Shown piece by piece: positions 1 to 13,859 of a DNA stretch of 64,000 bases (its first letter is position 1; each line of letters starts with the position of its first letter). This DNA is from Ascochyta rabiei (lineage: Eukaryota; Ascomycota; Dothideomycetes; Pleosporales; Didymellaceae): NCBI RefSeq assembly GCF_004011695.2, contig NC_082407.1, forward strand, positions 434,001-498,000, given 5' to 3'. Below the pieces are notes generated by a model. It saw only the letters and a list, made by a program, of their open reading frames with translations, was not told the DNA's origin and ran no database searches. Position numbers and translations under genes: made by a program.

Positions 1-2435
1 CTAATCCTATTAGTGCCTTATTTATATAGGCCTAAAATTAGGTAGAAGCATTTGTAAGTCTAAACAGCATTACTGTGTACTTAAAATGTCTATACCTAGT
101 TTAAAAGATAGTCTTCTACTTATCTTCTTCCTTAATTTAGATATAGTAATATGCCTTATAAACATCTAGTTTAGTATAGAACTTAGCTTACGCTAGTTAT
201 TCTAGTAACTCTATAATTAGTAGCAATAGATAGTAGTTTTTAACTATTATCTTATTTAGACCTCTATAGTCTACACACAGTCTTAGGTTACTGTCTTTCT
301 TCTTTAAAAAGAGAATAGGCGCTCCTACTAGCAACCTTAAGTATTATATCCAGCTACATTGTAGATATTCTGCTAGGTACTTTCTAAGTATCTTTAATTC
401 TCTTGTAGATAGCCTGTATAACAGTTAGTAGAAGGAAGTAGCTCCTTCTGTAATATTATTTGCTAGGTTATACTCTCTTTACTCTAGTAGAACCTAAGCA
501 TTATTCTATAATCCTAAGTGCGTATAATTGCGATATACTTCTAGAATTAGTCCTCTTTTAGCAGATATTAGGTTATATATACCTACTAAGTTTACTATAC
601 ACATATAAACATCTACTAAGAGGCTTCTTATAGTGCGTTTAAACTCTTTAGCATCTTCTAACACTATTTTCTCTAGTTTAGGGGAGTCCCTATACTTCTT
701 CCCTTAGAAGAGTATATACTAGCTTAAATAGCTTAGCTTAGGATTTATCTAGTTAATCTAGAGTAATCTAAGGTATATCTTATACCTTTGTAGGTCTGTA
801 ACTATAAAAGGTATCTATTAGACCTCCTATCTTCTACAGGAGTTAACAATAGATACTTCTACTGTAGTTACTCTATAGATAGGCAATTCTGCTCTGCCTA
901 CACCTTTAGCTACTATTTTATTTAACAGTATAACCTCTAGATCCTACTCCTTTGCTAGGAGAACTAAAATTAAGTTTAGTTATAACCCTCTATCTATTAA
1001 GGCTTCTATATTCTCTATATTACCTATAGATACTTTAACTATAAGTAGGTATATATGTTCTAGGTACACTACCTTATAAAAAGAGATATTCTTCTTCTTC
1101 TCCTTAGACAATTTAATATAGGCTACAAGAGAGAAGATTAGGTCTTAGGCCCCTTGTCTTTTTCTAACTTATCTAGAGTAGGGTCTTTCTAGTTTAACTT
1201 TAGCTTTAGGCAGTTAGGGCAGTAGTAACTAGTTTCTCTATACTTAAGGTATACGTTTTAGCCCTTATATAGCCTATCTTAGCCCTTTTTACCCTTTACT
1301 AGCTTCTTACAGAACTTCTTAGACTTAAATAACTTTTTTAGAGTTTTTATATTCCCCTCTAACCTAGAGTTACTAAATTAGTGCTTCTGTAGTCCTTTGT
1401 TAGTTGTCTTACCCTTAGCTAGAGTCTTCTTAGGTAGCTGTTAGCTATAATAACCTAGTCTCTAGTTAATAATATTAGCTTATTCCTCTACCTTTAGGAT
1501 TATGTCTCTTTAATTATAGAAGATAAGGAATAAGTTCTTTTATATACTAGGGAGTAGTATAGTAATATATTATAGGACTTAAAGCTCTAGTATATATAAG
1601 TTACCTAGTTCCTTCTATAGTAGACGCATAAAGTCTAGTAGATCTATAGGGGACTAAGATTTCTGCTGCTTATATTACTTTAAGGATTTATACGCCACTT
1701 ACTTATGTTTAGCTAGTATTCCTAGAGTATCTAGTATAATTCTTTTTAGCTCTTATTACGTTAGTTCTTAGGTTAGCTAATTACAGTAGTTAGTTATGCA
1801 GTAGGCCTGCTATAATATCTTTAGGTTCTCTAAGAGGTACCTTACGCTAAAGTTAATCTTTTATTTCTCTATAAGGAAATTAACTAGGGATTAGAGGAAG
1901 TATCCCTTACAATCTCTCTCCTAATAGTTATATCTAGTGCAGTTATGCTTTATATACTTCTATAGGGGTTTAGGTTATAGAAGATTTATAGATAGAAAAG
2001 ATTATAGTTTCTCTACCCCTTCTAGTACTTTTTAGAAGGATAGGATTATTACTAGATCTTCTTTATTATATTTGCGTCTAAGTTTATAAAGAGAGGAAAG
2101 TTCCTCTTAGTCTTTTGTCTCTTACAACTATTTGCGTAAGTTTTCTAACTCCTGTTATTAATTACCTACTTCTAGGCTATTCTAGCCTTCTCTAGCTAAA
2201 GCCGCCCTATAGATGCAAATTCTAGGGTAAGGTATACTACCTAGAGGACCTATAGATCCTCTTAAGGCACTATAGACACTTAGTGTCTATTAAGGTATCT
2301 CCTTATCTATAGAGGAAGGTGTTACCTTACGCTCTACTAGCTCTCCTATAGGTAGGTTGTCTTAGTCCCTCTCTAAAGACAGTAAGCCTAGATAATTTAG
2401 TTTAAGACTTATAGTAGCTTAGGTCTTTCTTTAAT
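1..2435 (-). pseudogene. Ty3/Gypsy gag-pol relic (element G), truncated by the window edge
   Basis: Read on the minus strand through many TAG/TAA stops, the order is gag, CCHC zinc knuckle, protease, reverse transcriptase, with RT running off base 1. At about 251-345 the minus strand reads [17 protein letters not shown] followed by VDYRGLNK, the N-terminal RT signature of Ty3-type Pol. At about 1195-1255 a decayed CX2CX4HX4C knuckle is visible, with Cys now Tyr and His now Tyr, as expected of TpG or CpA hits. The linker before RT (400-700) matches the usual Ty3 acidic/proline linker in pattern only. Gag (about 1260-2435) is recognised by position. Non-functional. Confidence 0.8.
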
Positions 2436-2579
2436 TGTAATATAAGAGTAATTAGAATATAAAGAGTATATAAAGTAATTATAAGAGAGGATGGGGTTAA
2501 AGAGGATAGCAGGTGTATTAAGGTACGTAGTGTGTAGTAATAAGACTAATTACTAGAGTATTAGTAATAACCTCTAACA
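2436..2579 (-). repeat. Candidate 5' LTR of element G
   Basis: A 144-bp block with TGT...ACA ends (plus strand begins TGTAATATAAG and ends CCTCTAACA) sits just upstream, in minus-strand sense, of the gag relic and abuts the pogo-like transposase relic that resumes at 2582. The partner LTR would lie left of the window, so neither identity nor target-site duplication can be checked. Confidence 0.4.
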
Positions 2580-2581
2580 CC

Positions 2582-3006
2582 TTTATATAGTCTGGGCTGA
2601 CTAGCCCTATAGTAGCTCGCTAAGGCAGGCAGAGGTACCCCTAGGCCCAGCGCCTAATAGCTAAGGCCTTAGATATGTTATTATCTAACTTATACTATAG
2701 TAGAGAAGACTAGCTTAAAGTATAGTTACTTATTAGGTTAGTAGTAAAGGATAAGCATACTAAGGAGGTAAGGAAGCTAAGGCGCTTACTCTACTATATC
2801 TCAATCTAAAACAGTATACTCTACAATAACGTACAGGGTCTTAAAAAAGCACTAGATATTAAGAAGAGGTAGAGTAAAAAGCCTAAAAAGCTAGACCTCT
2901 AATAACAGCAGGAGTACTATAGTAGTGCTGTGTTTTAGTCCCCTAGTAAGCAGCGTAAAGCTAAGAAACGCTATAACGTGTTTAAGTGCCTAGAGATAGA
3001 GGAGGA
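2582..3006 (+). pseudogene. Pogo-like DDE transposase relic, C-terminal part, first half
   Basis: One plus-strand frame (codons from 2582) runs through RIP stops with a basic, coiled-coil-like region (KDKHTKEVRKLRRLL, then GLKKALDIKK) followed by a conserved stretch near 2896-2960 (EYYSSAVF*SPSKQRKAKKR). From memory this pattern matches the C-terminal tail of fungal pogo/Tan1-type DDE transposases. The catalytic core is absent: it would lie left of the element G insertion. The frame is interrupted at 3006 by element A and resumes at 19514 after its target-site duplication. All stops are TAG or TAA, typical of CAG, CAA or TGG hit by RIP. Confidence 0.6.
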
Positions 3007-3161
3007 TGTTATGGGCTTAGACCTTATCTAAGCCTTAAGCGAGACAGGACGGTTACGTGCCCTACAGACATATTAGAAGGACACGCAACATATTACCTCT
3101 ATAAGAGATACAATACTATATTAACCCTTATTATATCCTACCCTAAGGCTAGTCTATAACA
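3007..3161 (+). repeat. 5' LTR of element A
   Basis: Starts TGTTATGGGC and ends CTATAACA. It matches 19359-19513 along its full 155 bp, with differences mainly of C/T and G/A type. Preceded by the TSD GAGGA. Confidence 0.92.
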
Positions 3162-4440
3162 TTTATATCTCTTCTTCTAGGAGAATAGCTAGCACTTATA
3201 CTATGTCAGCTAGCTCCTAGAATAACTCCTTAGATAAATCTGTCCCCTTAACCCTTTAGGAATTTATAGCCTAGATATTACAGTTTATAACAAACTTATA
3301 GTAAGCCTTATCTACTACTAATAAGCGTATAGTATTACTTAAATATAATAACTCTAATATATATATATTTATAGAGTCCCTAGTATAAACAGCTAACGCC
3401 TATACTAGACCTGCATCTACAGTCCTATTATCCTCCTTAGAAGTAATACTATACCTATTAACGTCTACCTTAGCCTCTAACCTGCCTTATAAAGCGCTGT
3501 TTTTAGTGTCTACTCTAGGCCTATATACCTCTATATAGACGTCTATAGCCTATAGGAAACCTCTTCCTATAGGTAAGGCCTTTACTAGGGATAAATCCTT
3601 ATTTAAGGTGTAGTAGGTTATAATAGAACACAAGCTGCATGTAGACATGTCTTTTATTAGTAGGCTATAGGATATGTTTACCTTTATATAGTTTTAGCTT
3701 AGTACATCTATATAATAAGATATAGCTCTATTCTATAAGATTAGGGGTACCTAAGGTGTGTAGAGCCTAAAGGACTTCCTAGTATACCTAGAATTCTGCT
3801 ACAGCAACAACTACAGCTAGGAACAGGCCTAGGCAAAACTAGAAAGCATCTGTTAAGGTCCTAACAAGTTGTTCTTAGACTTTTTTATCTAGTTTAAGCA
3901 GCTACTAGTGCAAAGTAGCAGCCTCTACTAGGATAGAGAACAGCGCCTATTAAAGCTCTGCTAGGCTCTAAACACAAATATCTATAATATAGTAATAAAC
4001 TAAGAAGTAACTTATATAGATTATAATGTAGCTGTTATAGAGTATAAGTCTATTACTATAGACGTTAAGACTATAGCTATAGAAAACTAGCTGCGCTATA
4101 TCTCTACCTAGGCAGTGCCTAAGCGTAATACAGACAGCAATATTAAGATAACAGTTATGTCTGTAGTTTGCACTAGCAGTAGTGCTAAGCGTAGGGGTTA
4201 GAAGTAGTCTACTCGTAACTAGGCTACGTAGGTTACTAATAAGGTATTTTAGTAACGCTAAGAGGCTAACCTATATACCTGTTGCGGTAAGAAGGGATAT
4301 ATTTACTAGGATTATGCTAATATAGTAGTAACTACAGTATAGGCAGTAATAATCTTAGGTAAGAAAGAGGCTAGTTTATATAGGGGAAACTAGCTACTTC
4401 TAATATAAGTGTAAGTTAGGAGCGCTGTAGAAGTATATTA
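3162..4440 (+). pseudogene. gag relic of element A
   Basis: Non-open plus-strand frame between the 5' LTR and pol. The recognisable landmark is at about 4276-4320, where CCGKKG, then Tyr (from His), then IY*DY gives the spacing CX2CX4HX4C of a nucleocapsid zinc knuckle, with His and the last Cys converted to Tyr by transitions. The rest is assigned by position. Confidence 0.65.
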
Positions 4441-7018
4441 GTAGAGGAGACTACTAGTACAGAGGCATTACAGGCTGCTAGAGGAGCTATTATAGACTCT
4501 ATAGACAAGCCCCTATTCTATATTCTGTTATTTATTAATATAGCAATTTAGGCTAATACGCTAGTAGACTTAGGGTGTAAATGCTTTAGTATAGTAAGTA
4601 ATAACTTTACTACACGCTTAGGAGGAGACTTTATTAAGGTGCTGCTACAACGCTTAGCGTAAGTAGTAGGTACTAGTAGAAAGTCTATAATTTCTTGTTT
4701 AGTTCTATTTAGGTATAACTTAGATAAATAGCACTTATAGGCTGTAGCCTACATAGTGCTAGGTCTAAGCTAGGATGTTATTTTAGGGAAGCTCTAGCTC
4801 TAACAAGAGGGTGTAGTATTAGACGCAGAAAAGGGCACACTAAGGATACAACAGGTAGGGAACCTTATAGTCTATAAGTCCTTACAGTGTACAGTAAACA
4901 TTTATATAGCTTTCCTATTAGTAACTAAGTTTAATAAGACTCTAGCTAATAGGCTCTAGAAGTGCCTGTCTAGGGACTAGTTTATCTTTACAAGCCTCTA
5001 TAATATTACTAAAATCCTCTTAGTTTAATCCATAGGAGCGTAAGGGACGGCAGAGGAGGTAGACCCTCTTCCCCCTAAGTTAGTCTAGTTTTAGGACCTA
5101 TTTAATAAGAGTAAGGCCTCTAGCCTTTCTCTATATAGAGGCTGGATAGATTACTATATACAGTTACAACGCAACTAGTCTAGAAAGAAGAAGCCTCTAC
5201 TCTAGGGCCCTCTGTATAACATGCTAAGGGACTAGCTACTTAAGCTACAGAAAGAGGTGTTAGCACTAATAGACAAGGGGTAGATCTGCACTTCCTCTTC
5301 TCTAGTAGGGGCCCTAGTCCTGCTAGCTAAAAAGTCCTCTAGTAGGTGGCGTATATGCGTAGACTATTATACACTTAATAGTATTATAATTACTAACTAG
5401 TACCTACTTCCTCTTATTAAGGAGATGTTGCGTACACTAGGGGGTGCCTACTAGTTCTCTAAGGTTAATGTCTGTTTAGCATTTTACTATATTTGTGTTA
5501 TAGAAGGAGATAAGCACCTTACTACGTTCTGCACCTATTTTAGGCTCTTTAAGTAGCTAGTCTGCCTGTTTAGCCTAGCTAGAGCACTAGCGTCCTTTTA
5601 GCGTTATATTAACAGCATACCTTAGGAGAAACTAGGTAACTATACTACTACGTACCTAGATAATGTCCTTGTTTATAGTAGTAGGTCTAGGACAGACTAC
5701 CTAGGGAAGGTTAGTAGAGTCCTTACACTCCTATGTAATATAGGGCTACATCTAGATTCTAAGAAGTATGTATTTATAATAAAGGAAGTACACTACCTAA
5801 GATATATTATAGAAGCTAGAAAGGACATTTATCCTAATTCTAAGAAGGTTAAGGCTATCTGTAATTAGGAAGCCCTATAGTCTTTGCGCGGGGTCTACAG
5901 TCTTCTAAGGTTTACTAACTTCTACTAGGACTTTATCCTAGCCTTTTCTAATATTGCTGTTCTACTTAATAAACTTATAGGGAAGGATATCCTATTTAGG
6001 TAGGGGTAGGAGGAGGATATAGCGTTCTACTAGCTAAAGAATACATTTATAACAGAACTAGTCCTAGCCTAGTAGGACCCTAAGTAAGAAACACTATTAG
6101 AGGCAGACTGCTCTAGTAAGGCGCTAGGTAGCTACCTTTCTTAATAGTATAGGAAGGTGCTTTACCTAGTAGTAGATTACTCTATAATACTTATAATAGA
6201 ATAACAGAACTACACTATCTATAATAAGGAGTTAACTACTGTTATAAAGTGCCTAGGGGTCCAGGCAGCTAAATTAGGGTCTGTTGCTAGGCTGTTTACT
6301 ATCCTAACTAACTATAAGAACCTCTAGTACTTTACTACAGCGCATAGGCTAAGTAAGAGGCAGCACTAATAGGCAGAGAAGCTGTTAAAGTTCTATTTCT
6401 ACCTTTGCTTCTGCCTAGGGCGCCTAGCAGCCTAACTAGATGTGCTAAGCCGCTAGGAATAGGACTATAATAGGAGGTTAGGGGGGGTCTATAGAATAAT
6501 AACCCTAGTTTTAGTGTTAGTAGTTAGTATACTAGGCTCTAGTATACCTCTACTTTTTATTAACATATATATTTAATTACTATAGGATAAAGGTGTTTAG
6601 CAGGACGTAGGGCATATAGTGCGCCTATCTACTATCTGTAATAGGGCCTGCTAGTTCCCTCCTAAGGCTAAGACTACTTAGTAAATTATAGATTATATGC
6701 TTAGTGCTTATAGTATACTACTATAGCGTAGGGTTATATAGGTTCTGTATTAGAAGCTACTTATAACTATAATAATCTAAAAGGTACACAAATCTAACCT
6801 AATAGGCTATCTAGGGGCTAACGCTATATTCTACATTATTAGACGTAACTTCTACGAGAAGAAGATATTATAGAACGTTTAGCGCTATATCTATAACTAC
6901 TACTATTTTAGCACACATATGTTACAGCGCTAATAGTAGAGCTTACTCTAGCTGTTACCTATTACTAACTGTTTTTAGTCTTAGATTTTAATAGACTTTA
7001 TAGTTAACCTTTTTTAGG
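4441..7018 (+). pseudogene. pol relic of element A: protease, RT, RNase H, integrase N-terminal part
   Basis: RT is clear: VDYYTLN at about 5357-5378, the palm segment VNVCLAFYYI near 5464, and YLDNVLVYSS at 5653-5682, which is the YxDD box with the second Asp as Asn. RNase H follows at about 6085-6400 (EADCSSKALGSYLS, then a late HRLSKRQH). The integrase begins about 6600 and its catalytic core reads DFIVNL at about 6990-7010, where the frame is cut by element B. It continues at 16316. Protease is inferred near 4540-4600. Stops are nearly all TAG or TAA in place of Gln or Trp. Confidence 0.8.
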
Positions 7019-7023
7019 CTAAT

Positions 7024-7222
7024 TGTTACAAGTATTCTCCCTACGCTGGGAGATACCTTAGCTAGGTCCTAGGCTAAGCCTAGAGACCTACTAGCTACAC
7101 GCGTATATAATATTCATATACCTTAAGACTTACCTATTAAGGATTTGTCTTATCTCTTAAAATACTACCTATTATTTGTTCTATCTTGCTCTGCTTAATT
7201 GTCTGCCTATAGTAACCTTACA
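7024..7222 (+). repeat. Outer 5' LTR of element B
   Basis: TGTTACAAGTATTCTCCC at the start and AACCTTACA at the end, 199 bp. It matches 8108-8306 and 16112-16310 over the full length. Preceded by the TSD CTAAT. Confidence 0.93.
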
Positions 7223-8107
7223 ATTTAAATCCTTTATACTCCTCTTAGAACGGGCAGCTAATTAGCGGCAGAGGAGCACAAAAAAGTAGCTATTAATAAT
7301 AGCTAGAGGACATTGTAACCTCTGCTTACATATAAGCAACGTAGATAAGCTACTCCCCTGTAATAAGTCTATTTAAGAGCTAGACGCCCTACGCCACAAC
7401 AACGTACTTAGAACGTTGCTAGAACCTATAGTGCTAGTACCTAACCCTTATATTAGGGACAAGTTAGACACAGCTATAGCAGGTATTACAACCCTAGGCG
7501 TTACTAAGCTATGTGCTGTGCAACCTGTAATAGACGCACTATAGGCTTCTATCCTATTACTACTAGAAGCACTTAATAAGGCAGAGCTGTTAGGTGCAAC
7601 TAAACGCAAAATTAAAATCTAGCAACATTAATTTAATAGAGCTGTTAAGACACTATAACAGACACACGCTAGATAGGCGTTAGGCAGCTACTGCCTAGCT
7701 TTTAAAAAAGCTAGCAGGATAATGTAAGTCCTTAATAACGTCTAACCTAAGCTAAGACTTAGGATAGACAATAAGCCTCTAATAACCTAGCAGGTAGACT
7801 AGTAGATTAAGGATATAGACATAGTGTTTTAGTACACATAAGTGCTTAAAGACTTTATTACCTATACCTACTAGATTATAGGCACTATCTACTATAGCGT
7901 GCACTATAAATTAATCTAATAACACATTAATAAGGGATTAATCTAAACCTAGGCAGACCTCTATATAGAGGAAGAGTAACTAGTCTAAGACCCTATCTTT
8001 ACGCGGTATAAGAACTACAATAAGTACTTTAACTTTAACTAGAAGTCTAACAATTCTGTTAACACCTTCCTAATAAAGCTAAATAAGCGTAAGTCTCTGT
8101 TGCTCTG
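7223..8107 (+). pseudogene. Partial duplicate of leader and gag of element B
   Basis: This segment is collinear with 8307-9191, the leader and start of gag of the full copy. It breaks off where the full copy reads GTTGCCCTGTAAC (near 9180): here the sequence reads GTTGCTCTGTGTTACG and passes into the next LTR. The junction has microhomology CTGT/TGT. Read through RIP stops it shows the same gag residues as the full copy. Confidence 0.85.
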
Positions 8108-8306
8108 TGTTACGAGTATTCTCCCCACGCTAGGAGATACCTCAGCTAGGTCCTAGGCTAAGCCTAGAGACCTACCGGCCACACGCGTATATAATATTCA
8201 CAGGCCTTAAGACTTACCTATTAAGGATTTGTCTTATCTCTTAAAATACTACCTATTATTCGTCCTATCTTGCTCTGCTTAATTGTCTGCCTATAGTGAC
8301 CTTACA
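8108..8306 (+). repeat. Internal LTR of element B
   Basis: 199 bp, starting TGTTACGAGTATTC and ending GACCTTACA. Its flanks (CTCTG before, ATTTA after) do not match each other or the base after the 3' LTR, so it has no target-site duplication of its own. Confidence 0.92.
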
Positions 8307-9500
8307 ATTTAAATCCTTTATACTTCCTCTTAGAACAGGCAGCTAATTAGCAGCAGAGAGACGGGAAAAAACTTAGCCATTAGCAATAGCTAGAGGACAA
8401 CGCAACCTCTGCTTAACCACTAGCAACGTAGTAGAGTTGCCCCCTTATAATAACCTTAGTTAGGAGCTAGATGCGCAACGCTGTAATAATGTGCCTAAGG
8501 TATTGCCAGCACCTATAGAGCTACTGCTTAACCCTTACATTAGGGGCAGGTTAGCTACTACAGCAGCAGGCATTATAACGCTAGATATTCTAACGCTATG
8601 TGTTACACAAATAGAGTTACTATAGGCTTCTATCCTATTATTACTAGAGACACTTAATAAGGCAGAATTGTCTAGCGCCCCTAAATAAGAAATTGAAATC
8701 TAGCAGTAGTAATTTAACTAGGTAGTAGAGACCCTATAGCAGACGCACGTCAGACCTACGCTAGGTAGCTACCACCTAGCGTTTAATAAGGCTAGTAAGA
8801 TAATGCAAGTCCTTAACAACGTCTAACCTAAGCTAAAACTTAGGATAGATAACAAGCCTCTATTAACCTAGTAGGTGAACTAGTAGATTAAGGACATAGA
8901 CACGGCGTTCTAGTACACTTAAGTAGTTAAAGACTCTGTTACCTGTACCTACTAGATTATAGGCACTATCTACTATAGCGTACACTGTAAATTAATCTAA
9001 TAACATATTAATAAGGGATTAATCTAAACCTAGGCAGACCTCTGTATAGAGGAGGAGCAACTAGTCTAAGACCCTATCTTTACGCAGTATAAGAACTACA
9101 ACAAGTACTTTAACTTTAACTAGAAATCTAACAATTCTGTTAACACCTTCCTAATAAAGCTAAATAAGCGTAAGTCTCTGTTGCCCTGTAACTTTGCAAA
9201 GTTTAAGGACAGCAGTAATAACTATAAGTTTAAGATAGCGTTTGTGTAGAGCCTTACTCCCTAGACCCTCTAATAGGAAATCTAATAGAATAGTAGTCTA
9301 GAACACATTACTAAGTAGGTAGAGTTTAAACAGGCCCTCTGCAACGCAGAGACATCTACTGTCCCCTTAAACTTAGGAGTAAGGACTAACAGCAGTAGTT
9401 AAAATAAGAGACCTCTGCCCTCTCCTATAAGAAGAAGATTTAAAAGGCATAATAGCCGCACGTTAACCCCCTCTAGGAGCAACGCTAGAAAGACGCTAGA
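8307..9500 (+). pseudogene. gag relic of element B
   Basis: Follows the internal LTR with the same leader (ATTTAAATCC...) as elements B-outer and C. A plus-strand frame broken by RIP stops is alignable to the gag of C (42080-43330). No clear zinc knuckle was found. The end is approximate. Confidence 0.6.
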
Positions 9501-9559
9501 AGACTTCTAGCCTGTTAACTATTACACAAATCTATTAAGCAGAAAATAGACCCTAAAGG

Positions 9560-12500
9560 GTTAAGGTTACTAGTAACCTTAGGGCTAGCAGTAAGGCTAG
9601 GGACATTAACAGTCCTAAGGCTACCTACAGAAGAGTACTTAGAGAAGCTGTAGAGGCAGCTAACAAGACTCTAGCAGCAAGCTAAACTAGGGAAATAGGA
9701 AGCCCTAGTTGCCAACCTCTCCTACCTGCGGCTAGGGCCTAAGACTAAGGGGAAGAAGACCTATATAGCAGTTTCTATCTAACTTAAAGACGCTAACAGC
9801 ACCCTTAGGACCCTCTAGGCCCTGTACAACTTAGGTTCTAAGCTAAACCTAGTTACAGAGGTATAGGCTAAGGAACTTAGCTTAACGCTAACTAGAAACA
9901 ACCCACAACCTACAGCAGTGGTCCTTAACAAGAAGGAACTCCTATTAATTAACTAGTACTAACTAACAATAGTTTACTACAACAGCAATAGCGTAGAAAA
10001 GACAGTTAGGCTAATAACATTCTAGTCTACATTGTTTGTTAGGTATAACCTTGTCCTAGGCTACCTATAGCTAGCTAAGGCAGACCTCTATATCTGTTTC
10101 TTAACAGAAACCTATAAGTAGTTTACTAATAACGCTAAGAGAGTCTAGCTATTAACAGCTAAATAACTGTTTAGTAAGCTAGGTCTAGGTAAGTAGCTAT
10201 ATCTGCTACATCCTAGAAGCCTAAAAATAGGCAGTCTAACAGACGCCTACTAGGCAGACACTAGACAGGTGTTAGAGGCAGCCTATCTTGCTAAATAGTT
10301 AAGAATTATAGTAGTAGGACTTAATAGCAGCGCTATCCTAGAAGATAATGCCCTAGACGTAGAAGAACTTAACTACGTGCCTAAACATCTCTATTATAAG
10401 TAATTTACCTTGAGTAAATAACAGATAAGTGTGTTAGTACTATACTAGGAGTATAACTACTCTATTAAGATTAAGGATAGAGCTAAGGTTCCTAACCTCC
10501 TAATCTATAACCTGTCTTGCAGGGAGCTAGACATCCTCTAGAAGTACCTTAAGACAGCACAGGAGAAGGGCTAGATCTACCTAAGTAAGTTGCCAGCAGG
10601 AGCCCCTATCCTGTTTATCTCTAAGTTAGACAGCACTATAAGACTATACGTTAACTATTAGAGATTAAACAGGGTTACTATTAAGAACTAGTACCTTATA
10701 CTGCTAGTTAGCAAGATAATAGACTACCTATTAAAAGTAAAGGTCTTTACTAAGCTAGATCTACGTAACACCTACTATAGGCTCTAGATTAAGGAAGACA
10801 ACAAGTAGAAGACTGCGTTTAAGACACAGTACGGTTATTGTAAATACCTAGTAATACCTTTTAGCCTAGCAAACGCGCTAGCTACGTTTTAATCCTATAT
10901 CCACTAAGCCCTAGAAGGCCTACTAGATAGAACCTGCGTAGTCTACCTTAATAACATCCTTATCTATTCCTAGAACAAGAAGGACTACAACAAGCACGTT
11001 AAGGAGGTCCTAGATTACCTAGTTAAGTAGGGGATGTTTGTAAAGGCCAGTAAGTGCGTCTTCTCCAGCAAGTTAGTAGAGTTTCTAGAATTTATTATTA
11101 CACTAGACGGCGTAGTTATAAACCCTAAGAGGGTCTACACTATTACTAAATAGCTAGAGCTATTAAGCTACAAGAACATTTAAGTGTTCTTAGCCTTTAC
11201 TAACTTCTATTAACAATTTATCTTTAACTATTTAGAAATTGTCTAACTACTTATTAACTATATAACAGCTGCCTAGAATCTAGCAGGGGACTAGGGGGTC
11301 CCTAGTCTAGAAAAGCAGAAGGTAAGACTAAAGAAAAGTTAAAAGGGACTAACAAAGTAGTATAAACTATAGCACTAGCTAGAGGAAGCCTGCGCAGCGT
11401 TCCTTATAATTAGAGAGAAGTTTATAAAAGCCCTAGTACTGTAACACTTTAACCTAAGTAAGCCTATTATTGTTGTTATAGACGCGTTAGATTTTGTAAT
11501 AGCAGCTATCCTGTTACAACCCTAGACGTCTAAAGTAGCAACAGAGCAGCACTAGAAACTAGTAGCGTTCTAGAGCTAGAAGTTCTAAGGTCTATCTATT
11601 AGATAGCATACCTATAATAAGGAACTCTTAGTAATTATTAAAGCTTTTAGGTAGTAGAGGCACTACCTTAAACACACCCCTGTAACAATCTAGGTACTCT
11701 TAGACTATAACAACCTAAGGTACTTTATAACAACAAAGAAGCTCTCTCTAAAATAAGCCTGTTAGGCAGAGGAGCTAGTAAGGTTTAACTTTGAAGTAAA
11801 ATACAAGCTAGGACTAGAGAACGCAGTAGACAGTCTCTTAAGACGCCTAGATTACGCATAAGGTCTTAAGGTTAGAGAACAGAAAGCCCTTAGGGACGCT
11901 ATACTACCTACCTTACAACAGAAGCTTTAGATCTAGATAATTTAAAAATCTAGGGCTTAGAGAGATGTATAGGTAACATCTAGGAGTAACGTACCTATAG
12001 AGGACCTAGTAGAGGTCTAGTAACTGCCTAAAATTGTCCCTAAGGAATTCTGCTAATATTAGATTAGCCTTAGAGACTTGTCTCCTCTAGCTCTTAACCC
12101 TCTATCTAATAGCTATTAGAGCTAGGGTTAATCTAAAGACACTAAAGCTAGGAGACTAGACTTTAACATTGCAGAAGCTCTCCTTTATAGCCTAGACAAC
12201 AGAGTTAGTGCCCCTATAAACCTTACAAACAAAGCTACGCAGAGCGATTCTGCTTACGCCCTAGAGATCCTAGAACTCCTAACAGATTTTGTTAAGTAAG
12301 TCTAACAGTAGGACGCAGCATACCCTGTAAACTATTTACTAACAACCTAGACAGACAGCAGAGCAAAGAAGAGACAACACTACTAGGAGGTTAACCCTAG
12401 TAGGACCTTACGCAGGAGTAGGAAGGTTTAGATTCCTAACAATATTATACTGCGCTAAACTATCCTCTTAAGGAACTATAACAACCCTATAGGGGGTCAC

Positions 12501-13830
12501 TATAGCGTAGATAAGACTGCCTAAGTACTTAAGAAAAAGTACTACTAGCTATAGCTAATAAAGGACGTAAACAAGTACATCTAATAGTGTCCTATATACT
12601 AACTATATAAGATTAGGAGGTATAAGCTATAGGGATTACTTACACTATTACTAGTACTAGATACAGCCTAGCAGTACTTCTCCCTTAACTTTGTAACAGA
12701 CTTACTAAAGTTAATAGACGCTAAGGGGAATAAGTATAATTCTTTACTAGTTCTTATAGACTACTTTAGTAAGTATGTCTAGTACCTACCCTGCACTAAG
12801 ACAATTACTACCTAGCGCCTAGCTAAGCTACTCTTAGAGCAGAGCTTTTTAAAGCAAGGACCACCAGATACGCTGTTGTCAGATTAGGGTTTAGTGTTTA
12901 CTAGTTAATTCTAGTCTAACATATACTACTTTCTTAAGATTAACTACTAATTAAGTATAGCTTTCTATCCCTAGACAGACAGGTAGACAGAGCGCTAGAA
13001 TTAGAAGTTAGAAACATACCTCTGTATATATATAAACTACTAGTAAGATAACTAGGTAGACCTTCTACTATATGCTAAGTACGCCTATAACTCTAAAGCT
13101 TACTCTACCTATAGAGAATCTCCTATAAAGGTCGCCTTTAGCACAGACCTAAAGGGATTTAACAGGATGCCTAATAAGCACTAGCTACAAAAACCCTAAA
13201 CTGTCTAGGAAAAGAATAGGGCAATACCAGAACTACGCTAGCAGGTTACTAGCTGCCTATTATACTAGTATAATATATAGAAAATAGTAAAAGAGGCCTT
13301 AGAGTACGTATAGAAGGGTAACACTTAGTAGTATAACGCAAAACAGTCTAAACAACACTTTACTAAGAGAGACTTAGTTCTCCTTTAGGCTAAGAACCTA
13401 ATAACAAGCTGTCCTTCTAAGAAGTTTAACGCTTAATACCTTAGGCTATTTATAGTAATTAAGAAGGTAGGCAAGCTAGCGTATAAGCTAAAGCTACCCC
13501 TATTAATAGACAGAGTGCACCTAGTGTTTAACATATTACTCCTTAAGCACTAGAGGGAACCCCTTATAGGTAGTAGGTTCTAGCTAGGTCCTATTAGCAT
13601 ACTAGAAGACGTCTTACCTAGTAATAGGTTTAAAGTTAAAGGTATACTGTTATATAAAGACACTACTACCTAAGAAAGAGAGTATAGAGTTAAGTAGCTA
13701 GGTTAGCTAAATAAAGAAGCCACCTAGGAACTACTTAAGAACCTTAACTACTACAATAAGATCCTTTAGGATTATTACTAATACGCTTAGGCAGGTAATC
13801 TATTAGCAGTAAGCTAGACTACGTCTAGCA
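9560..13830 (+). pseudogene. pol relic of element B: protease, RT, RNase H, integrase, chromodomain
   Basis: Protease: LYNLGSKLN near 9819-9850, where a catalytic DxG is expected (Asp now Asn). RT: YVNY*RLN near 10650 and VVYLNNILIYS near 10938-10965, the YLDD box with both Asp as Asn. RNase H: about 11450-11850. Integrase zinc region: HYSVDKTAQVLKKKYY from about 12499, followed by CPIYQLYKIRR. Core: NFVTDLLK near 12690. A chromodomain-like segment (FKVKGILLYKDT, then YRVKQLG and NKEATWELL) lies at 13626-13790, which makes this a chromovirus. Chromodomains in this family are thought to guide integration to heterochromatin. Confidence 0.85.
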
Positions 13831-13859
13831 GGCTAGCGCTACTAAGGTAAAAGAGGGGA